A stretch of DNA of 64,000 nt from contig NZ_JAOTPL010000005.1 of NCBI RefSeq assembly GCF_025631005.1, positions 124,001-188,000 of the forward strand, given 5' to 3'. A model generated the notes under the pieces. It did no database searches and was not told the DNA's origin. It worked only from the letters and a program-made list of their open reading frames with translations. Positions 8,329 to 16,784 of this stretch are shown in pieces; positions within the stretch are counted from its first letter, which is position 1, and every line of letters starts with the position of its first letter. This DNA is from Haoranjiania flava (lineage in GTDB: Bacteria > Bacteroidota > Bacteroidia > Chitinophagales > Chitinophagaceae). Both the position numbers and the translations under genes were made by a program.

Positions 8329-8631
8329 AATGCAATTATATCAGCCTATTGCAGGAGCATGTAGCTTTATGAAGATGTTTCTTTATTTACACCTGTGAAA
8401 AATAAACTAATTGCACAGCCAGGTTGCCGGCAAATCTTTATTGCCGCGAAGAGAGTTTTCTCGCTTTTGTGGTTTTATGTTGCAGCAGGGGTGCCTTACG
8501 CCAAGTGATGGTACTTCCATACCTTAGAAGCTACGGGAGAAGCCGGCGCCATGTGAAGGCATATAGATGCTGTATGGTAAAAAATGTCAGCAAAAACATC
8601 CACCCTTTGGTGTTTCGCAAGTTGCTGTTAT
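8329..8631. other. Intergenic region without recognisable content
   Basis: About 300 bases between the rimM terminator and the 3' end of tsaE. A 73-codon open frame here runs into tsaE on the other strand and resembles nothing. I see no RNA gene or repeat. Confidence 0.4.
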
Positions 8632-9045
8632 TTATTCCGCAGTGATTTTGCGGGTATGTTCATCCACGATGTCAATGTGCAGGTAGAGCGTTTCATCGGG
8701 TAGCAGGCCTGCTGCCTTTTCGGGCCATTCTATCAGGCATAATGCGCCTGCGTACAGCGCGTCTTCCACACCTGCTTGTATCGCTTCCTCTTCATCTTTT
8801 AAACGGTACCAGTCCATGTGAATGATCTTGCCGCAGGCTTCACTTTCATATTCGTTGATGATTGAAAAAGTAGGGCTCGACGACACATCTTTTATATGCA
8901 ATACTTCCCTGCAAAGCGCATTGATGAAAGTGGTTTTGCCCGCGCCCATTGGCGCGTCAAACGCCCAGTAGCGCCGGTTTTGAAAGGCTTTGAAAAATGC
9001 GGCCGCGGCCGCGGCGATGTCTGTATGGGTAAAAGTTATTTCCAC
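8632..9045 (-). CDS. tsaE: tRNA N6-adenosine threonylcarbamoyltransferase complex ATPase TsaE
   Basis: A 137-residue P-loop ATPase that works with TsaB and TsaD to make the t6A modification at position 37 of ANN-decoding tRNAs. The Walker A motif is APMGAGKTTF at residues 31-40. SSPTFSIINEY (switch region) and HMDWYRL follow, then the conserved CLIEWPEKA near residue 105. All are diagnostic for TsaE. The start is GTG at 9045; no ATG is placed better, and a TACTTTTG box lies 13 bases upstream. It is a single gene facing away from the M1 peptidase. Length is typical (about 140). Confidence 0.93.
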   Translation of the reverse strand: MEITFTHTDIAAAAAAFFKAFQNRRYWAFDAPMGAGKTTFINALCREVLHIKDVSSSPTFSIINEYESEACGKIIHMDWYRLKDEEEAIQAGVEDALYAGALCLIEWPEKAAGLLPDETLYLHIDIVDEHTRKITAE

Positions 9046-9058
9046 AAATATTTATTAT

Positions 9059-9066
9059 CAAAAGTA
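9059..9066 (-). promoter_or_regulatory. Predicted -7 box of tsaE (TACTTTTG)
   Basis: Exact TAnnTTTG match on the minus strand, 13 bases before the GTG start of tsaE. Confidence 0.5.
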
Positions 9067-9145
9067 ATAAAATCAATTGACAGAAACTACCAGCTCTTTC
9101 AGCTATTGTATAAAAATCATTAATTTTATTGCTTAAACCAGATTC

Positions 9146-11032
9146 ATGTACAAAAATATTTTCAGCTTGTTCTTCGGTTGTTTGTTTGTCACGGTAATGC
9201 AGGCGCAGGAATTGTATATGCCGCGTAATGTGAAAAAAGCTTATCTCCATGGCACCCGTTCCATGACGGGCGCACCCGGGAAAAACTATTGGCAGAATAA
9301 AGGTGTTTATGACATGCAGGTAACCGTAACCCCTGAAAACGGCATGGTGCAAGGGTTTGAGACGATCAGTTATTCTAATAACAGCCCTGATACCCTGTAT
9401 GAATTAGCCCTAAGATTTGTAAACAACATGCACAAGCCCAATGTTGCCCGGAGCAGTACCGTGCCGATGCAATTTATTACACGGGGCTTGCAGATAACTT
9501 CTTTAAAGATCAATGGCGAGCCTTACAAAGTAAATTCAGACAACTGGGGTACGGTAGAAAAAATAAAGCTCACAGCTGCTTTGATGCCCCGCAGTAAAAT
9601 GAATGTAGAGATAGCATGGAATTACCCCTTATCTGAGCTCAGCGGCAGGGAAGGCCGCATAGACAGTACCACTTTTTTTGTTGCCTACAGCTACCCGCGC
9701 ATTTCTGTGTATGATGATTGCGACGGCTGGGATATGCTGGAACACAACGGCGCACAGGAGTTTTACAATGATTTCAATGATTATAAAGTGGCGGTAAAAG
9801 TGCCTGCAAACTACGTGGTATGGGCCACAGGCGACTTCCTGAATCCGGATGAAGTGCTGCAGCCGGCAATAGCTGCGCGGTTGAAAGATTCTTACGTTTC
9901 TGACAGTGTAGTACATATAGCCACGCGCGAAGAAATGATCGGCGGCAAAGTAACCAGGCAAAATGAATGGAATACCTGGAAGTTTAGCTATAACCACATT
10001 ACGGATTTTACGTTCGCTATCAGCAATCATTACGTTTGGGACGGCGGCAGCACAATCGTTGATAAAAATACAAAACGCCGCGCTTCCATGCAGGCTGCCT
10101 ACGCTGCTACTGCTGCAGACTTCACCAATTCTGTGGCTTGGGGAAAGCAGACATTGCATTATTATTCAAATGTAATGCCTGCTGTGCCGTATCCATACCC
10201 GAAAATGACTGCCTTTCACGGCTACGGCGATATGGAATTTCCTATGATGGTAAATGATGAAACAGTGCCCAACAATCTGTTGAGTGCACGCATGTTGCAG
10301 GACCATGAAATGTCGCACACGTATTTTCCTTTTTATATGGGTATTAACGAAGCGCGCTATGCCTTTATGGATGAAGGCTGGGCAGTATATTTTACGTACC
10401 GCTTATCCTGTGAGCTGTTCGGAAAGCAGGTGGGAGACAGCATCCTGGCAAACTCACGTATCAAACGCTGGAATGCAGATGCATCAGCAGAGATGGATAT
10501 GCCACTAATTACAATGTCTTCTCAGCTTGCGGGCAAAGCGTACAGGGCAAACTCCTACAATAAAGCAGTAGCCGCCTATGCTGCTTTACATTCACTGCTG
10601 GGCGAAGAAAAATTCAGGCAGGCATTGCACCATTATATGAAGCTGTGGCATGGCAAACATCCCATTCCCTGGGATTTTTTCAATAGCTTTAATACAGCAA
10701 CTGCACAAAACCTCAACTGGTTCTGGAACAACTGGTTTTTCTCCAGTCATTATATGGATTTAAAAATTGATGAAGTAAAAACCGGTAAAAAAGATTGTGT
10801 GGTAAAAGTCTCAAACCCTGGCGGGCTCTACATTCCTGCCAAAGTGATTGCCTACTATAGCGATGGCACCACAGCAGTTAAAGAAATACATGTAGCTCAC
10901 TGGGGATTCAATAAATTAACCTACAAACAAATCTCTTTTGTACAGAAGCCAAATGTGGCGATCAGTAAAATAACGATAGACAACGGCGTATTTGCAGATG
11001 CAAATCCCGAAAATAATGTTTGGATGAAATAG
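9146..11032 (+). CDS. M1 family metallopeptidase (secreted gluzincin)
   Basis: A 628-residue exported zinc aminopeptidase-like enzyme. Residues 1-20 are a signal peptide (cleavage at MQA-QE). The zinc site is intact: HEMSH at residues 387-391 with the third ligand Glu410 in DEGW, which is the H-E-x-x-H-x18-E spacing of family M1. Upstream, YGDMEFPMMVN replaces the classical GAMEN substrate-binding motif in the manner of the Bacteroidota M1 branch. The N-terminal half is the saddle-shaped beta domain. It probably trims peptides in the periplasm or outside the cell. It forms a run with the pseudouridine synthase gene 7 bases downstream. Substrate preference cannot be read from the sequence. Confidence 0.9.
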   Translation: MYKNIFSLFFGCLFVTVMQAQELYMPRNVKKAYLHGTRSMTGAPGKNYWQNKGVYDMQVTVTPENGMVQGFETISYSNNSPDTLYELALRFVNNMHKPNVARSSTVPMQFITRGLQITSLKINGEPYKVNSDNWGTVEKIKLTAALMPRSKMNVEIAWNYPLSELSGREGRIDSTTFFVAYSYPRISVYDDCDGWDMLEHNGAQEFYNDFNDYKVAVKVPANYVVWATGDFLNPDEVLQPAIAARLKDSYVSDSVVHIATREEMIGGKVTRQNEWNTWKFSYNHITDFTFAISNHYVWDGGSTIVDKNTKRRASMQAAYAATAADFTNSVAWGKQTLHYYSNVMPAVPYPYPKMTAFHGYGDMEFPMMVNDETVPNNLLSARMLQDHEMSHTYFPFYMGINEARYAFMDEGWAVYFTYRLSCELFGKQVGDSILANSRIKRWNADASAEMDMPLITMSSQLAGKAYRANSYNKAVAAYAALHSLLGEEKFRQALHHYMKLWHGKHPIPWDFFNSFNTATAQNLNWFWNNWFFSSHYMDLKIDEVKTGKKDCVVKVSNPGGLYIPAKVIAYYSDGTTAVKEIHVAHWGFNKLTYKQISFVQKPNVAISKITIDNGVFADANPENNVWMK

Positions 11033-11039
11033 TAAAACG

Positions 11040-12092
11040 ATGCAGGAAGAAGATATTTTACCGGAAGAAAATACCGAAGAAGTTTACGAGCGTAAAACCT
11101 TTACCATAGATAAAGGGGAGGAGCCGAAGCGCGTGGATAAATGGTTGCAGGCACGACTCGAAAATGCTACCCGAAATAAAATACAACAGGCCATAGATAT
11201 TGGTTTATTAACGGTGAACGGAAAGCCGGTAAAAAGCAATTACAAAATAAAGCCGGGCGACAACCTGGTGCTGCTGAGCCTGGTAAACCCGGAGTATTCA
11301 GAGATTGTACCTGAAAAAATGCCGCTCGATATTGTGTATGAAGATGATGCCGTGCTGGTGATCAACAAGCCGCATAACATGGTGGTACATCCGGGCGTAG
11401 GCAATTATTCAGGCACTTTGCTCAACGGTGTGGCCTGGCATTTAAAGGAGCACAATCCCGGCATTACAGAAGATACATTGCCGCGCTTCGGCATGGTGCA
11501 CCGCATAGATAAAAATACCACCGGCCTGATACTGCTTGCTAAAACGCCCGAAGCTGCCGTGCACCTGGCTAAGCAGTTTTTTAACCATACCGTAGACAGA
11601 AAATACCTGGCAGTTGTTTGGGGCGATGTGCAGGAAGATGAAGGTACCATCAACGTGAATATCGCGCGCCACCAGCGTTTCAGGAAAATGTTTACGACTT
11701 ATCCTGATGGGGAAACAGGCAAGACAGCCATTACCCATTATCGCGTGCTGGAAAGATTGAATTATGTAAGTGTTGTAGAATGCATGCTGGAAACAGGGCG
11801 CACCCACCAGATACGCGTACACATGAAATCCATCGGCCATACGCTTTTTAATGATTGGGAATACGGGGGTGATAAAATCCTGAAAGGCACTATCTATGCC
11901 AAATACAAACAGTTTGTAGAAAATTGTTTTGCTATTTGTCCCCGCTGTGCGTTACATGCAAAAACATTAGGCTTTGAGCATCCTGTCACCGGGCAGCGTA
12001 TGTTTTTTGAATCCGCTTTGCCTGAAGATATGCAGCAGCTAATCGAGAAATGGCGAAAATATGTGCGTGTAAAACCGCTGGAAGAAGAGTAA
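11040..12092 (+). CDS. rluD: RluA-family pseudouridine synthase (RluD-like)
   Basis: A 350-residue rRNA-modifying enzyme. An N-terminal S4 RNA-binding domain (about residues 20-85, RVDKWLQARLENATRNKIQQ onward) is followed by the RluA catalytic domain. The catalytic aspartate lies in MVHRIDKNTTGLILLAKT, and TGRTHQIRVHMKSIGH closes the active site. This architecture fits RluD, which makes pseudouridines 1911/1915/1917 of 23S rRNA helix 69, but RluC or an unassigned RluA paralogue cannot be excluded from sequence alone. The first 15 residues are strongly acidic (EEDILPEENTEEVYE). The gene sits 7 bases after the peptidase and 11 bases before the MmcQ/YjbR gene. Confidence 0.88.
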   Translation: MQEEDILPEENTEEVYERKTFTIDKGEEPKRVDKWLQARLENATRNKIQQAIDIGLLTVNGKPVKSNYKIKPGDNLVLLSLVNPEYSEIVPEKMPLDIVYEDDAVLVINKPHNMVVHPGVGNYSGTLLNGVAWHLKEHNPGITEDTLPRFGMVHRIDKNTTGLILLAKTPEAAVHLAKQFFNHTVDRKYLAVVWGDVQEDEGTINVNIARHQRFRKMFTTYPDGETGKTAITHYRVLERLNYVSVVECMLETGRTHQIRVHMKSIGHTLFNDWEYGGDKILKGTIYAKYKQFVENCFAICPRCALHAKTLGFEHPVTGQRMFFESALPEDMQQLIEKWRKYVRVKPLEEE

Positions 12093-12103
12093 AGTTTTTA
12101 TGT

Positions 12104-12427
12104 ATGCATATTGAAGAGATAAGAGCCTATTGCCTCAGCTTCGGTGAAGTAGAAGAGTCATTCCCTTTCGGCGATGATACACTCGTTTTTAAAACTAAAG
12201 GAAAAATATTCCTGCTGCTGTCGCTTGACAGTGAGGAGCTGCGTTTCAATGTAAAATGCGATCCGGAGGAAGCCATTGAGCTGCGCGAGAAATATGCAGC
12301 CATCCTCCCCGGATGGCACATGAACAAAAAGCACTGGAACACGGTGATCGTGAATGGTGAATTGCCCGGGGCACTGTTAAAACAGCAGATCAGCAATTCA
12401 TACAGGCTGGTGCGCGGCAAGAAATAG
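12104..12427 (+). CDS. MmcQ/YjbR family DNA-binding protein
   Basis: A 107-residue small protein of the MmcQ/YjbR family (CyaY-like fold with double-wing DNA-binding features). Family signatures are EESFPFGDDTLVFKTKGKIF near the N terminus, the FNVKCDPEEAIELRE block and the HMNKKHWNTV motif. The cellular role of the family is unclear. I chose the ATG at 12104 (MHIEEIR); an upstream in-frame ATG lies inside the preceding gene and adds no family sequence. It appears to be the last gene of the peptidase-rluD run and ends just before the purL promoter. Confidence 0.88.
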   Translation: MHIEEIRAYCLSFGEVEESFPFGDDTLVFKTKGKIFLLLSLDSEELRFNVKCDPEEAIELREKYAAILPGWHMNKKHWNTVIVNGELPGALLKQQISNSYRLVRGKK

Positions 12428-12460
12428 CCTGTGCAACTTTCCAATGCAGGGATTAATGTT

Positions 12461-12468
12461 TACTTTTG
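12461..12468 (+). promoter_or_regulatory. Predicted -7 box of purL (TACTTTTG)
   Basis: Exact TAnnTTTG match, 24 bases upstream of the purL ATG at 12493. The longer open frame whose TTG start is at 12466 begins inside this box, so that start is very unlikely. Confidence 0.6.
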
Positions 12469-12492
12469 CTTCCGTATCTCCTGCTTATAAAA

Positions 12493-15400
12493 ATGAACAA
12501 AAGAATTTTCGTAGAAAAAAGAGGCCTTTTCGATGTAGAAAGTCCAAAGGTTTTTAATGAAATCAAAAGTATCGTTCCGCATATCCGAGACGTAAAAATC
12601 TATAATGTTTACGATATTTTTGGCTTGAATGATGAGGATTTTTCAAAGGTGGTAAACAGCACATTTGTAGACCCGGTGACTGATATTCTTCACCCGCAAA
12701 ACCCGGCTAAAGAACTGCATTTCGCCACAGAATATCTCCCCGGGCAATACGACCAGCGAGCCGATTCAGCACAGCAGTGTATTGCCCTGCTAACCGGTAA
12801 TAACGCTGCCCGGGTACGTAGCGGCAAGCTCTTCGAACTTTTTGGCATTTTTGAAAATGATCTGGCGAAAATCAGGCACCTGCTCATCAACCAGGTAGAA
12901 TCCCAGGAGAAAGATTTAGCGCGGCTTGAAATCCCGGCAGAAGAAATGCCGCATCCGGTAATTACGCATGAGGGTTTCAAAGATCTTAATGCCGGCGCAC
13001 TCAAAAATTTCTACGAAAAACATGGCTTCGCCTTTGACCTGGACGATCTGCAGCATATTCAGCATTATTTTAAATCCGAAAACCGCAATCCTACAGAAAC
13101 CGAACTGAAAGTTCTGGACACCTATTGGAGCGACCACTGCCGGCACACAACTTTTGAAACGGCTTTAACAGACATTAGATTCAATGGCCCTTATAAAGAA
13201 ACTTTAGAAACAATTTTTGCCGATTACCAGGAAAAAAGAAAATTCCTCGGCCGCGAAAACAGGGCAGTCTCCCTGATGGATCTGGGAACTATTGCTGCCA
13301 AATATTTACACAAAACCGGAAAGCTTGATAATCTGGTGGTTTCAGATGAGATCAATGCCTGCACCGTAGAAATTGAAGCAGCATACGACGGCAGGAAACA
13401 ACCGTGGTACCTGCTGTTCAAGAATGAAACCCACAATCACCCGACCGAAATCGAGCCTTTTGGCGGCGCTTCCACCTGCCTGGGCGGCGCCATACGCGAC
13501 CCTTTGTCCGGGCGGGCTTATGTATACCAGGCCATGCGTTTAACCGGCGCCGGCAATGTGCTGGAACCCATTGCTGAAACCTTGCCGGGAAAACTTCCTC
13601 AACGCACCATTACGAAGCAGGCAGCCAACGGCTATTCCTCCTATGGCAACCAGATTGGCCTGGCCACCACATTAGTTAGCGAAATCTACCACGAAGGTTA
13701 TAAAGCCAAAAGAATGGAAGTTGGTTTTGTAGTTGGCGCCGTGCCTAAAGACTGGGTAAAGCGCGAAAAACCCCAAGCCGGAGATGTAGTGATCGTGTTG
13801 GGTGGCGCCACAGGCAGAGACGGCGTGGGCGGCGCTACCGGCAGTTCCAAAGAGCAGGACGAAACTTCCATTCATACGCTTTCCACAGAAGTACAGAAGG
13901 GCAATGCGGTGGAAGAGCGTAAAATCCAAAGGCTGTTCAGGAACCCGGGAGTTACCAGGCTAATTAAAAAATCCAATGATTTCGGAGCCGGCGGTGTGTC
14001 AGTAGCCATTGGCGAGATTGCAGAAAGCATCGAAATTAACCTGGATGTAATGCCGTTAAAATATGAAGGGTTGAACGGAACTGAGTTGGCGATCTCCGAG
14101 TCGCAGGAACGTATGGCGGTGGTGGTTGCTGCTGAGGATAAAGAAAAATTCATTCAATTCTGCCAGAAAGAAAATATTTATGCTTTTGAAATCGCCCAAG
14201 TCACCGGCAGCGGCAGGATGCAGATGTTCTGGAAAGGCAATAAAATTGTAGACCTGAGCCGCAGTTTTCTGGATACCAACGGTTGCGCAAAAGCTCAGTC
14301 GGCAGAAATTGCACATTTAAATGAAATTAAAAATCAGCATATACCCTTCACAGAAGAAAATTTTAAAAATATTTTAGCCGATAAAAATGTAGCTTCCCAA
14401 AAGGGCCTCCACGAAATGTTCGATGCATCCGTGGGGGGCACTACGGTAGCGATGCCTTTCGGCGGAAAACACCAGGAAACCCTCATGGAGGGCAGCGTGC
14501 AGACCTTGCCGGTCCTGGATTCCCAGCATGTGGAAACCGTTTCTTTTGCCAGTTGGGGCTATGATGCAGATCTGTCGTCGGAAAATTCAATGATCGGCGC
14601 CGCAAACGCAGTAGTGGAAAGCGTGGCCAAAATCGTGGCCATGGGCGGCGATTACAAAAATATACGTTTGAGTTTCCAGGAATATTTCGAGAAGCTCGGA
14701 ACCAACCCACAGAAGTGGGGCAAGCCTTTGGCTTCCTTGCTGGGTGCATACGATGCCCAGATGAAGCTGGAGCTGGCGGCCATCGGCGGCAAGGATTCCA
14801 TGAGCGGAACTTACCAGGACCTGAATGTGCCTCCTACCCTGATTTCTTTTGCCTGCGCCCACGGTGAGAAAGCCCATGTAATTTCGCCCGAGTTCAAAAA
14901 AGCCGGAAATAAGATTTATTTATTCAACCATCAATCCAAAGAAAATGGGCTGCCGGATTACGAAAGCCTGAAAAAAATCTTTGAGTTCATTCATGAAAAT
15001 ATTAAATCGAAAAAAATAGTTTCTGTAAAAACCGTTAAAGAAGGCGGCGTGGCTGTGGCCATTGCCAAAATGGCCTTTGGGAACGGATTGGGCGCGGAAA
15101 TTTCTCTGGATGAAAACCTGCTGCTCGGCAAAAATATTGGCAGCCTGATCATGGAAGCCCAGGAAGAACTTTCAAGTAATATGCTTCAGGAAATAGGTTT
15201 CGTAAACGACAGCAAGGAATTAAGCATCAATCATCTCAAACTTCAGATCTCAGATCTTAAATCTATCAACAAAGCCACGTTTGAAGAGCTTTTCCCGACC
15301 AAAGAAAAAGAAAAAATCGTGGTTGAGATGGATGAAAAGCTAAACGCAACCGTTCCTCGCAACATCATCCTTAAAAAACACGGCATTGCGAAACCACGGG

Positions 15401-16182
15401 TTTTTGCACCCGTTTTCCCGGGCACCAACTGTGAATATGAAACCATCAATGCCTTCCGCAAAGAAGGCGCAGAAGTGAACAGTTTGCCGCTTATCAACCT
15501 CAATAACCGGCTGCTGAATGAGAGTATCGGCCAGTGGATCAATGAAATTAAACAGTCACAGATCATTGTGTTTTCCGGTGGATTTTCGGCCGGTGACGAA
15601 CCGGACGGCTCGGCAAAATTCATCGTGAATGTGCTGAAAAACGAACGGATGAAAGAAGCTGTGCACGAGCTTTTATCTCGAGACGGCATGATTCTCGGCA
15701 TTTGCAACGGCTTCCAGGCACTGGTAAAATCGGGGCTGCTGCCGTACGGTGAAATCCGCGACCTGGATGAAAATTCTCCGACATTAGCTCACAACGCCAT
15801 CGGAAGGCATATTTCGCAAATGGTGCATGTGAAGGTAGTTAACGACGATTCCCCTTGGCTGAAAGGCACTAAAGACCACATCTTCACCATACCGATCTCG
15901 CACGGTGAAGGCCGTTTTATGGCTTCGGAAGCTGTGCTGGCCGGCCTGTACAAAAATGGCCAAATCGCCACACAGTATGTAGATTTAGAAGGAAATATCG
16001 CTCATGGCATGCCGTTTAACCCCAATAATTCACTGTTTGGAATTGAAGGCATCACTTCGCTCGATGGAAAAATTTACGGGAGAATGGGACATACCGAACG
16101 TTTCTCGAAAGGCCTCATGAAAAACATTCCGGATGCCAATTACCACAATATTTTCAGGAACGGGGTGGAGTATTTCAGGTAG
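12493..16182 (+). CDS. purL: Phosphoribosylformylglycinamidine synthase, single-chain type
   Basis: A 1229-residue enzyme of purine synthesis that converts FGAR plus glutamine and ATP to FGAM. It is the large, fused form: N-terminal PurS-like region (to about 160), linker with YWSDHCRHTTF, two AIRS-type ATPase halves (KNETHNHPTEIEPFGGA, then the structural half around GGKDSMSGTY), and a C-terminal class I glutamine amidotransferase domain. The amidotransferase nucleophile is Cys1071 in GICNGFQAL, with the His-Glu pair in ISHGEGRF. Start at MNKRIFVEKRG, supported by the promoter 24 bases upstream. No purQ or purS is needed or seen. It is monocistronic. Confidence 0.96.
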   Translation: MNKRIFVEKRGLFDVESPKVFNEIKSIVPHIRDVKIYNVYDIFGLNDEDFSKVVNSTFVDPVTDILHPQNPAKELHFATEYLPGQYDQRADSAQQCIALLTGNNAARVRSGKLFELFGIFENDLAKIRHLLINQVESQEKDLARLEIPAEEMPHPVITHEGFKDLNAGALKNFYEKHGFAFDLDDLQHIQHYFKSENRNPTETELKVLDTYWSDHCRHTTFETALTDIRFNGPYKETLETIFADYQEKRKFLGRENRAVSLMDLGTIAAKYLHKTGKLDNLVVSDEINACTVEIEAAYDGRKQPWYLLFKNETHNHPTEIEPFGGASTCLGGAIRDPLSGRAYVYQAMRLTGAGNVLEPIAETLPGKLPQRTITKQAANGYSSYGNQIGLATTLVSEIYHEGYKAKRMEVGFVVGAVPKDWVKREKPQAGDVVIVLGGATGRDGVGGATGSSKEQDETSIHTLSTEVQKGNAVEERKIQRLFRNPGVTRLIKKSNDFGAGGVSVAIGEIAESIEINLDVMPLKYEGLNGTELAISESQERMAVVVAAEDKEKFIQFCQKENIYAFEIAQVTGSGRMQMFWKGNKIVDLSRSFLDTNGCAKAQSAEIAHLNEIKNQHIPFTEENFKNILADKNVASQKGLHEMFDASVGGTTVAMPFGGKHQETLMEGSVQTLPVLDSQHVETVSFASWGYDADLSSENSMIGAANAVVESVAKIVAMGGDYKNIRLSFQEYFEKLGTNPQKWGKPLASLLGAYDAQMKLELAAIGGKDSMSGTYQDLNVPPTLISFACAHGEKAHVISPEFKKAGNKIYLFNHQSKENGLPDYESLKKIFEFIHENIKSKKIVSVKTVKEGGVAVAIAKMAFGNGLGAEISLDENLLLGKNIGSLIMEAQEELSSNMLQEIGFVNDSKELSINHLKLQISDLKSINKATFEELFPTKEKEKIVVEMDEKLNATVPRNIILKKHGIAKPRVFAPVFPGTNCEYETINAFRKEGAEVNSLPLINLNNRLLNESIGQWINEIKQSQIIVFSGGFSAGDEPDGSAKFIVNVLKNERMKEAVHELLSRDGMILGICNGFQALVKSGLLPYGEIRDLDENSPTLAHNAIGRHISQMVHVKVVNDDSPWLKGTKDHIFTIPISHGEGRFMASEAVLAGLYKNGQIATQYVDLEGNIAHGMPFNPNNSLFGIEGITSLDGKIYGRMGHTERFSKGLMKNIPDANYHNIFRNGVEYFR

Positions 16183-16226
16183 GCGGCGCCTCTTTAATGG
16201 CGTAAACTTTTATCGTATATTTGTAT

Positions 16227-16517
16227 ATGCTGTCGCAAAAGCAGATAGATATAATTGTGCATACCATGTTGCCATACAACCCTGTGAAAATAGGCGTGTT
16301 CGGCTCTTATATGCGTGACCGGAATGACGACAGAAGCGATATAAATATTTTATATCGTTTCAGAGGCCCGATCAGCATTTTTCAGAAATCAGATATTGTA
16401 GAAGAGCTTAAAATGAAACTTCAAAAAAACGTAAACTTAGTTTCTGAGAAATGTATTTCCCCATATTTAGAAAAACAGATTCAACAAGACCTGGTTGTTA
16501 TTTATGAAGATAAATGA
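16227..16517 (+). CDS. Minimal nucleotidyltransferase (MNT) domain protein
   Basis: A 96-residue polymerase-beta-type minimal nucleotidyltransferase, the MntA-like half of HEPN/MNT toxin-antitoxin pairs. The N-terminal KIGVFGSYMRDRNDDRSDIN carries the GSx(10)Dx[DN] signature. The second metal-binding acid, normally Asp (SDID), is Asn here (SDIN), which would be expected to weaken or abolish catalysis. No HEPN-domain partner gene follows: the next 180 bases lead into a promoter and the DUF5687 gene. It may therefore be an orphan or decayed antitoxin. An ATG two codons upstream (16221) is equally usable. Base composition is AT-rich compared with purL. Confidence 0.75.
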   Translation: MLSQKQIDIIVHTMLPYNPVKIGVFGSYMRDRNDDRSDINILYRFRGPISIFQKSDIVEELKMKLQKNVNLVSEKCISPYLEKQIQQDLVVIYEDK

Positions 16518-16599
16518 TTTATGAGCGCGTTGCTTAGATAAGCTTAATTAATCCTAAAAAAACTTATATCAAAAACCCCGAACTATTTGTTTAGCTGAT

Positions 16600-16607
16600 T
16601 ATCTTTG
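16600..16607 (+). promoter_or_regulatory. Predicted -7 box of the ABC exporter operon (TATCTTTG)
   Basis: Exact TAnnTTTG match. Expected transcription start is near 16613, leaving about 15 bases before the ATG at 16629. This supports 16629, rather than 16699, as the ancestral start of the permease gene. Confidence 0.6.
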
Positions 16608-16628
16608 AACGGAAATCATGCTATAAAA

Positions 16629-16784
16629 ATGTTTCCAAAACTTATCGCTTTAGAATTAAAGAGTCTTTCGTTCAAAAGCTTTTGCCGGCAACCTGGTCAT
16701 GAAAATACTGCGCGTATTTATGACCATTTATTTTTCTCTTGTCTTTATTGGTTTAGGCATAGGCCTGTTCTTCCTGATAGATGA
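16629..16784 (+). pseudogene. Out-of-frame N-terminal piece of the DUF5687 permease gene
   Basis: Reading from the promoter-proximal ATG gives 51 residues before TGA. The first 20 or so (KLIALELKSLSFKSFCRQ) have the amphipathic, basic look of the DUF5687 N terminus that normally precedes the first membrane helix. Further on, the sense continues in the +1 frame as GNLVMKILRVFM. The indel must lie near 16683-16692. The downstream frame has no start of its own until 16699. Confidence 0.6.

Noticed and set aside
8424..8645. 73-codon frame after rimM
   Set aside because: It overlaps the 3' end of tsaE, has no recognisable sequence and has a poor initiation context.
12466..12492. Upstream TTG start for purL giving nine extra residues
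   Set aside because: The TTG lies inside the TACTTTTG promoter box; the ATG at 12493 matches family N termini.
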